A DNA stretch of 26,078 nucleotides, from positions 1 through 26,078 of IMG/VR virus record IMGVR_UViG_3300047195_000574; one strand, written 5' to 3'. The number at the start of each line of letters is the position of its first letter. Positions within the stretch are counted from its first letter, which is position 1. Under the pieces are notes generated by a model. The model was not told where the DNA came from. It saw nothing but the letters and a program-made list of their open reading frames with translations, and made no database searches. This DNA is from a virus. Both the position numbers and the translations under genes were made by a program. Shown here in pieces: positions 15,262-23,700 of this stretch.

Positions 15262-16218
15262 ATGGGATTTTCATTGAGCAGTTTATTCGGCGGAGACGGC
15301 GACAGCGGCGGGTTTAAGGAAATACCATCAACGCCGGGACAGGACCAGATGAGGTCTTTCCTTCTCGAACTGGTGAACCGGGTATTGAAGTATCCGACGC
15401 GGCAGGTAGCGCCTGCGAGTACATATCAGACGCAGGCACTGAGCCGGTTAGGAGAGTTTATGAGTACGGCACCTCGAGGTTACGAGGCCGGGATTGGCGA
15501 GCTCGAAAAGACGGTGGCCGGCGGATATAACCCGGCGACAAGCCCGGAATACGCGGCTTACCGGGACGAATCGCAATGGAATGAAGAGCAGGAGGTAAAC
15601 GCCCTGAAGCGTTCTCAAGAAATGAGAGGGGTCATGCCCGGGACTCCGGCACTCAAACAGGAATGGTTAAGCAGAACGCCATACGCATCGCAGAGAGGGG
15701 GATTTCTGGCAAACCTGATGGACCGGGAAAGGACGAGGCAACTTAACGCGGCGCCGGCACTGATAGAGGCGGGTACGAATGTGCCCTTGAGACAGATACA
15801 GGCCGGTCTGACTATGGGCAATCTGCCGAGAGAGATCACACAGGAAGAAAACGATGCACTGTTCGAGTCGCTAACGCAGACGCTCTTAGGAGATTATACA
15901 ACCAAGGCGCCAATTGCTCAAACTATTCTCAATGAGCCGAGATACGCATATCAACAGGGCCAGGAAAGCGGCGGAGGGGGAATAGGCGACTTGCTCGGTG
16001 GGATACTCGGTCCGCTTCTCGGCGGGTCAGGCGGAGGACTTCAAGGTCTTATGAGCGGGATAGGTGGTTTATTTACACCTGGTGTTATGGCCGAAGGCGG
16101 GTCAATGCTCGAATCGCCGGGGGCAATTGCGGGCATTATGCAGTTATTGGGCGGCGCCGGCGGGGCAGTCGCCGGCGGTGCCGGAGGTCTTGTATCACTA
16201 TTGGCGTCACTTATATGA
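15262..16218 (+). CDS. Putative internal virion/DNA-ejection protein with Gly-rich hydrophobic C-terminus
   Basis: A 318-residue protein. AAAGGAG sits seven bases before the ATG. The N-terminal two thirds are helical and polar (RSFLLELVNRVLKY, SRLGEFMSTAPRGYEAGIGE), followed by a very Gly/Leu/Ala-rich hydrophobic stretch from about residue 235 to the end (GIGDLLGGILGPLLGGSGGG and AGGAVAGGAGGLVSLLASLI). This layout recalls podovirus ejection proteins that insert into the cell envelope. It is translationally coupled (ATGA) to a membrane methyltransferase-like gene and precedes two more internal-type proteins. Exact homology was not recognised. Confidence 0.6.
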   Translation: MGFSLSSLFGGDGDSGGFKEIPSTPGQDQMRSFLLELVNRVLKYPTRQVAPASTYQTQALSRLGEFMSTAPRGYEAGIGELEKTVAGGYNPATSPEYAAYRDESQWNEEQEVNALKRSQEMRGVMPGTPALKQEWLSRTPYASQRGGFLANLMDRERTRQLNAAPALIEAGTNVPLRQIQAGLTMGNLPREITQEENDALFESLTQTLLGDYTTKAPIAQTILNEPRYAYQQGQESGGGGIGDLLGGILGPLLGGSGGGLQGLMSGIGGLFTPGVMAEGGSMLESPGAIAGIMQLLGGAGGAVAGGAGGLVSLLASLI

Positions 16219-16541
16219 TACAAACGATATTGATTATAGCAGGATTGATTTTGAGAGGGTTATCTGTTTGGCAACTCGGGGACGGATTCAGCCTGCAACT
16301 GAAAAAGCCGAAAAAACTCGAAACGAAAGGAATATACCGATTGATGAGACACCCTTCATACCTGGGTAGTTTGATGATTATATCAGGTCTCAGCTTGATA
16401 AACGGCGTTTTTGGCGTTCTGGCGATTTCAATGTCCTTCTTTTTGGAGAGGATTACGGACGAAGAGCAGATAATTGATGCACCGGACTACGACGAATACA
16501 AGAAGAAAACAGGCATATTCTGGCCTAATTTTTGGAGATAG
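16215..16541 (+). CDS. ICMT/PEMT-like membrane methyltransferase, short
   Basis: A 108-residue integral membrane protein resembling isoprenylcysteine carboxyl methyltransferase and phospholipid methyltransferase enzymes, which use S-adenosylmethionine at the membrane face. Diagnostic parts: GIYRLMRHPSYLGSLMIISG (39-58) with the RHP motif, then FFLERITDEEQIID (75-88) with paired acidic residues, and the end YDEYKKKTGIFWPNFW. Hydrophobic segments lie at about 2-20, 50-62 and 63-78. It is about half the usual 190-220 residues, so it may be a catalytic core only. It overlaps the ejection-like gene by four bases (ATGA) and is followed by another internal protein. Activity and substrate are not shown. 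Confidence 0.72.
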   Translation: MIQTILIIAGLILRGLSVWQLGDGFSLQLKKPKKLETKGIYRLMRHPSYLGSLMIISGLSLINGVFGVLAISMSFFLERITDEEQIIDAPDYDEYKKKTGIFWPNFWR

Positions 16542-16544
16542 ACA

Positions 16545-17741
16545 ATGCCTACATACATGGGAATACTACCGCCGAAACCGAGAACCTTCAGACAGGATTT
16601 TCTGCCGGCCCTATTAGCGGGAACGTTGAAAAGCGGCCGGCAACAATCGCAACAGGACTACGAAACCAAGATGATTATGGACATCCTGTCCGGCGTGGAC
16701 CCGAGGACGGCGATAGCGCAACCGCAGGGCGGGTTGTTCTCGAAAATCATAGGCGGCCAGCCGTCAACGAGTAATCTAAGTCCTTTCACGCAACAGGTCC
16801 TGTCAACGATGGTCGCCCAGAAACTCGAAGACCCGTTGGCGAGAAGGGGACGATTAGCGAACGTTATCGGGACGGAGACTCAGACGGAAGGTATGAGGGA
16901 AGATATTGCGGCTTCGCGCGAGACGAGACCGCTTAAACTGAAAAGCATGAGGCAGGAAATCGACGCCCGCGAAAAAGAGATCGCATTTATCGAGCAGACG
17001 AACCCGGAACGGGCGAAGGCATTGAGAAACCAAAATGCACAGATAGAGCAACAACTCGAAGAGAACCGCAAGAAGTTGCCGCTCGAACTGCAAAACCTTC
17101 AACTGTCAATCGATATAGCGAAAGAGAATCTGTCACAAACGAGCGACCTTGCTCCGGTCAAAAAACAATATCTGCAGGCGCAGTTAGACGAGGCGACAAA
17201 CGCTATTGATACAAATAAAAAGATGACTCCTCTTGAGATTCAGCAGTTAGAAGCGACTATCGAAAACATCAAGGCAAACACGGAGTATATCAAGGGCGGT
17301 AAAGGCAAGGGGACCGAACCGTATGAGTTTAATGAACTTTCAAATGCGAGCAAATTCGCAGATCAGGTTCTTATAACTGCGAAAAGAGGTTGGTTAAGCA
17401 GTGTCGGACGATATGACTATCCAAAGGAAGCCCTGCAATCAGCATATAAAAGATTTATTGTTTATGCTGCCCCGAAAACACAAGAGCAAATGGACCAGTT
17501 GAATACTTTGTGGAAGAGCAAGATGAAAACAAATGAGTTTGAGTGGTCTGATGATATGTTCGGTGCGGCAGGGGGCGCGGCCACAGGAAATAGATATACA
17601 AGCGAAAATTCGCGCGTTAATTTTTTAATGGGATGGCTCGACGGGCAAGATGTCCAGATTCAAATGCCCAATGATTCGATATGGACCGTGCCCGAAGACA
17701 AAGCAGATGAGGCAGTAAAACGAGGCGGGAAAAGACTGTGA
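16545..17741 (+). CDS. Coiled-coil internal virion-type protein
   Basis: A 398-residue protein, no family firmly recognised. GGAG lies nine bases before the ATG. The first 60 residues are compact and Gln-rich; residues about 125-260 form a long coiled coil (ETRPLKLKSMRQEIDAREKE, IEQQLEENRKKLPLELQNLQ) with a repeated KKMTPLEIQQLEATI-type heptad pattern; the C-terminal 130 residues look globular. Position between the methyltransferase and the giant protein suggests an internal/ejection protein. It overlaps the next gene at a GTGA junction. Confidence 0.6.
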   Translation: MPTYMGILPPKPRTFRQDFLPALLAGTLKSGRQQSQQDYETKMIMDILSGVDPRTAIAQPQGGLFSKIIGGQPSTSNLSPFTQQVLSTMVAQKLEDPLARRGRLANVIGTETQTEGMREDIAASRETRPLKLKSMRQEIDAREKEIAFIEQTNPERAKALRNQNAQIEQQLEENRKKLPLELQNLQLSIDIAKENLSQTSDLAPVKKQYLQAQLDEATNAIDTNKKMTPLEIQQLEATIENIKANTEYIKGGKGKGTEPYEFNELSNASKFADQVLITAKRGWLSSVGRYDYPKEALQSAYKRFIVYAAPKTQEQMDQLNTLWKSKMKTNEFEWSDDMFGAAGGAATGNRYTSENSRVNFLMGWLDGQDVQIQMPNDSIWTVPEDKADEAVKRGGKRL

Positions 17742-20700
17742 AATCTTACGACTTATCAGACATAGGGGGTGTTTTGGTAGTAGATGCATTAGAAGATGAA
17801 AATGCTTCAAATGACCTGTCTGATTTGGGGGGGATACAGATATCTAAGCCCGATGATTTGTCGGATTTGGGAGGAAAATTAGTAAAACCGCCGGCGGGAT
17901 TCACGGAGAAAATCACGCCGAAGAGAACCAAGTTTTGGATCGCCGGGGGCGATATCTCGCCGATGGGCAGAAGGCCCTCAGAATTGCCCATTTCGAGATT
18001 TATACCTAAGACGGTCGAATCGTGGAAACGCGGCTGGCGTCAGATGGACATTGACTTTCTTTACAACGATGTTATCGACGGCAAAATCACCGAGGAACAG
18101 GCGGACAAGGCATTCGCCGACTTTGAGAGAATCGAAAAAGAGAACCCTATCGAGGCGAAAAACTTTGCTTCGAAGATATGGTATGCAACTGCCCGAATGC
18201 TGCCGGGAATGACGAGAGGATATTATGAGGGTGCGAAGTACGGACTTGTTGGAGCTGGAATGGCTTTGGCGGCCGGACAGGCAGGCCCGCAAGTCCTTGC
18301 ACCTGAAGAGGCGATAACAGTACCCGGCAGTTATGTAATAGGACAGGGGGTCGGTTCGCTGTATTACTGGTCTAAACAGGGTCGAGGAGCAATTTACCGT
18401 GAGGCCAGAAGGCAGGGAGTCAAGCCGGAAACGGCCGCATTAGTAGCGAGTATCGGCGGGCCGATTTACGGGGCGATAGAGTTTAGTCAAGTATCTAAGA
18501 TTGTGCCGGGCGTTAACTTAATCAAGGGCAGAATCCCCAAAATAATACTCGGAATTTTACTAAGGACCGGCCACGAATCCCTTGAGGAAGGCGAGCAGCA
18601 GATAATTCAGGACCTTTCGCAGAGCGTAGGCAAACTGATTGATAAGAAAATCGATGTTGCCGATATACCGGACGAATTGAAAAAAGCGGCTAAGAACTCC
18701 TGGCAGGCGACTTATCAATCGTTAGGGCCAATGGCCCTGTTACAGATACCGGGTGGCGTTGTTTCTATGGCCGGGGCTGAAAAGGCAACCGAAACCGAGC
18801 AGGCAAAACAGATACCATCGAAAGAGGACCTGATACGACAGGAGGAGTTTAACCAAGCCGCGGAGCGAACAAATACTGAAATCGACCAGCAGGAGGAGGC
18901 GTTTGAAAGGGCGATGGCTGAGCTGGAGGGCGAAGAGGCCTCACACCAGGAGGCCATAAGGCAGGAGAGGACCAAGACAATACAAGAACTTGCCAAACCA
19001 ACCGCTCCCTTAAGGAGAGAATTTACCGCAGAGGAAAAAACTAATATATCTGCCCAAGCTAAAGCAAGATTGAATGTGATAGAATTGAAGTCAACAGGTC
19101 AAAAAGCAAATAAAGAAGCAGGATTGCCCTCACAACCAGCGCAGTATCTTACTCTTGAAGAAAAGGCCGAGCGTGATTTTCTCAGGCAAAATGCAGATAA
19201 TCCCGATGCAATAATTGATGCATATCAAATACCGAAGCCCAAAACGCATTTTCAGAAGGGTATTGATGAACTGCAAGCGCAAATGGAGAGGGAAAAGCAA
19301 ACACCTGAAGAAATCCAGCGATTAAGAAAGCTTGCTGAAGAACCTGTAATGCCCCAGATTGCAAAAACACCCTCCCAACTACCGCAAGTAGAGGTCGAAG
19401 GCCCGACAGTAACGGCTGGTGAAGCCAAGAGGCCGATAAAAGGTGTGGTTGACCTGTTAGGACAGCCGGTGGTAGAGGCGGCGCCGAGGCAGAAACAACT
19501 CGGTTTGGGCCTCGAATTCAAACCCGGGGAGGCACAGGACGTTGAAATCACACAGGAATTGGCCTCATTCGTCGATAAGTGGGTCCACGAGACCGAAGAG
19601 ACAGTCGATGCAATCGGCAAAAAGACCATTCGATACGTCAATAGTCCGGATGTCGATGAGATTTACAATGGGATAGTCGATTCGGGCGAAAAGATGACAA
19701 AGTTATTTAAGAAGGAAACAAACCCATCACTTCAGGTAGCAACAGCTTTGAGACAAGCGACATTAGGTAGGACATTTGAAAAGACAGTGCAGATACCGGC
19801 GCCGCCGGCGGGATTTACGGAGGACGTAACACCATCCCCCATAGTTTCAGAAACCGAAACCGGCATGGGGGGTGATACGCAATGGCCGGAACCATTGCGT
19901 ATCATGTGGAACCGGATGAAGAGGCCTGACCGCAAGGCATACGCACAGGCATACGCCGCATGGCAGGTCGGCGGAATGAAGGGCAAGCCGCCGAACGCAG
20001 AGCAGTGGGTATTGGCAAACCATGAGGCGGCGGGAATCAGGAGTAAGGTCAAATTGGCGATAGAACTGGGACGGCGAAAAGACACTATGACGCCGGAGCA
20101 GGTAAAGGACAGGGCGGACAGGATACGTTACCGAAAGAAACTTATCGAGGAGACGTCCGCCGCGATACAGGGCCACGACCTGTACCAGTCGAACGAAGAG
20201 TCGAGAAAAGAGCGAATGGGCGATATCGGGCCGGGGTTCTATTACGTTTCGCCCGATTTGGCAACGGAGGTCTTCGACGTTATCGGCAGGCCGAAGGTCG
20301 GCAGGGGGACGCGGTTACAACAAATGTTCACTACGGACCCGGCGGCGGGCGCCAAGCCGATAGATGAGGCGTTACAGTCGGCGAAACTACGATATACCGA
20401 AGGCAGTGAGATGGGCAGAGAGGGGTTCGATATCGGGCCGGGCGAGTTTGCCCAGGCGGTTAAGGAGGCGGTGGAAGGTTCGGCGGGCGAGAAGGTTAAC
20501 GAGAGGTCCTTGAGAGAGGCAGAGTCGGGCGATCCATATCTGAGGATGTTAGGGGCAAAACTGGAAATGCTGCGAAGCGGCGAGACCGCCGACACAATAG
20601 ACGAAGCACTGACCCGAATCGGGGACGAACTCGGGCTCGAACCGGATGTTTACGAGGACCTTCTTATCGGTGAAGAGTCGGCGGCGATGAAGCAGATCCG

Positions 20701-23700
20701 GCAGGCGCCGACCGAGGCCGAGAAGGAAATGATCATAGATAAGCTGGCCCGGCAAAAAGTCGAGAGGCAGAACCGGTTCGAGGGCCATCAGGCAGCCGCG
20801 GAAATACTCGAAGCCAATAAGATAGCAGATGATGTGGAAATCAAAGATGTGGAAGGCATCACAGAAGAGGGATTACCCGTCAAACCCGAGGATGATATCC
20901 CGTTCGAGACGAGGGGAGTAAGAACCGGGGCATATCTCGGCAGGGCGGGTCAAGAGGTAATTTTACTGGCCTACGGAGCTGATAGCGAGACGGGCTATCA
21001 CGAGGGCTACCACGCTCTTAGGGACCGGCTGACGGCAAATGATAAGAAGGTCTTAGATGCGAAATATGAGGGCGATACCGAAAGAGAGGCCAGCGAATTC
21101 GCTGAGTTTGCCGCGGACAGGGCAGAAGCGCCTTCGAATTATATCCGCCACATCTGGAAGAAACTCATTGAAATCCTGACGAGAATCAAAAACGCCCTTG
21201 CAGGCAGAGGATACAAAACGGCGGAGGATATATTTGAGGGGATACGAACGGGGACGGCCCCCTTAGTTTCGCAGGGCAAAACTGGCAAGGGGGCTGTCGC
21301 AAGGCCTCCACAGTTTGAGACGAAGAAAGGCCCTGTTTTCTATTCGAAGTTGCGGCGATTAGTCGAGGAGCGGATGCCGAACGCTATGGATGCCGAGGCA
21401 TTTCGCTCGTTCGTCAAGAAGATGGGCGTCAAAGATGAGGAGATGGAATGGTCGGGGGTAAATGATTTGCTCGACTGGCCCAATACATTAACAGGGCAAT
21501 GGAATAAAGCAGGGGGAAAACCTGTAACGGTCAAGAAAAAGCAGGTCTTAGATACGATCGCCGCGAACAGTATTGAGATTCAGGAGGTTGAAAAGTCTGA
21601 GGAAAGGTGGAAGAGAACAAAAACAGAGGAAGGAACTTATTCTAAAGAAGAACAACCCACAAAGTTTGAAAGTTACCAGCTCCCCGGCGGGGAGAATTAC
21701 AGGGAGTTGCTTTTGCAACTGCCCGGCAAATATACACTCGAAGGCGAGGAGAAATTTCAATATAAATCAACACACTGGATAGAAGGTAACGTTCTCGCCC
21801 ACATCCGCTTTAACGACAGGACGGACGCCGAAGGCAAGAAGGTCCTGTTTATCGAGGAGATACAAAGTGACTGGCATCAAGCGGGAAGGAAGCAGGGATA
21901 CCAGCAAAAAGCCAAACCATACCTATACGACGACGGAAAATACTGGGGAATAAAACATCCAGACGGCACGCTGGTTGGGCATTATGAAACAAAAGAGGCC
22001 GCCCAAAAAGTTATCGACGAGAGAGTTGACACGATGGGCTTTGTCCCCGATGCTCCCTTCAAGAAGACATGGCAGGAGCTGGCGTTCAAGAGGATGCTGC
22101 GATACGCCGCGGAGAACGGATACGATAAAATCGCCTGGACGACGGGAGAGCAACAGGCGGAGAGATACGACCTGAGCAAACAGGTGAAAGAAATAGAATG
22201 GTGGAACCAAACAAAAGATAATATCTCGCTTAGGGTGCGGGGATTAGATGGCAACATTATTATCGCCAGAGAAGATATAAAACCACAGGAAGCAGAAAAC
22301 ATCATTGGAAAAGACATCACAAATAAAATCCTAAAAGATATTAGCAATCATATACACGATGGAAGTTATTCTGGGCAAGACCTCAAGGTTGGCGGGGAGG
22401 GGATGAAGGGTTTTTACGATAAGATTCTGCCGGAGTTTGCGAACAAATACGCAAAGCAGTGGGGGGGCCGGGTCGGGGAAACAATAGTCCCTGACACAGA
22501 CGAAGGGGCTGAAGGATATGTTGTATTCGGACCAAACAATACCGTAATGGGGCAATACCCGACAAGAGCAGAAGCAAAGATTGTTGAAGAAAAATACGGC
22601 GAAGGTTATTGGATTGAAGAGGTTCAAAAAAATGATTTGCGCGTTCATTCCCTCGATATTACGCCCTCGATGCGGGAGTCGGTAATGGCGGGTCAGCCGC
22701 AGTTTGAGCACAAGTCGGCCGACCAGTGGCGGAGGGAAGGTATAAAACGGGCGGAAATAGAGGCGGCGAAGGCGCGACTGCGGGCGAAGGCGGGGATGAA
22801 GAGTGTCAACCGGGGCCGAATGAAGGCGGTAATAAGGGATGTAACACCCTTGATAACGACTGAGTTTTCACCGCAGGAAACAGAGGCGGTGAAGGGTTTG
22901 CCGATAACTGGCAGGAAGCCATTAACGACGAAAATCAAGGACGTTACACCCTGGGTATCGGAGGAATGGCAACCGGAGCCGAAACTGGCGGCGAAGCCGG
23001 AGGGTCCAGAAGGTGCTCCGATGCCGGAGGCAGCTCATTTGGGACCAAGGAACCGGCGGGGGCCGGTAGTTACCGATAAGGAGCTCACGGAAGAAATATA
23101 CAAGGCGAACCGCGCCCGGCGAGAGTCGATTGTTCGATTGGGGTTAAGTATCGAAAATCTTGGCGGTACAATCGCCAAAGAGGCACGTCTGACCTTCAAG
23201 TCGATAGACCGTGTTTTGCGGGACGTCAATCTGGCTATCAAGCGGATAATGGTCGATATGGAACAAAGGTGGAAGCAACGGGAAGGTCAGCACATGGAGG
23301 AGATTCGCCCGTTCATGAAGACGACCCGCAAGATGAAACGGGGCGACTGGAAGGACTATGACCTGGCGTTAAAGAGCGGGGACCGGACAAAAATTGAGGT
23401 GATGCAGGCGAAGTATCCGGCTTTGGTCGAGGCGGATGCGAAGTGGCGTCAGGTTGCGGATGATATTATCGAACTCGAAAGACAGGTCGGACTCGAAGAG
23501 GACTATCGGGAATGGTATTATAACAGGCGGGTTAGGGACCTGCCGGGCCTGAAAAAGTGGATAAACGACCAATACGGTGAGAGTGGTATAATGACAATTT
23601 TCGAGGCCGCATTACAGAGGCGCAAGGAAAACGCCGGCGGTCGTAAACTCACACCGGAGGAAGAGGCAACGGTCCTGAATAATACCTTGCGTGGGTTTGT

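Noticed and set aside
16064-16369. 101-codon ORF overlapping the ejection-like and methyltransferase genes
   Set aside because: Alternative frame of two better supported genes coupled at ATGA.
16532-16774. 80-codon ORF over the start of the coiled-coil gene
   Set aside because: Shadow frame; the 16545 frame has GGAG and stays open for 398 codons.
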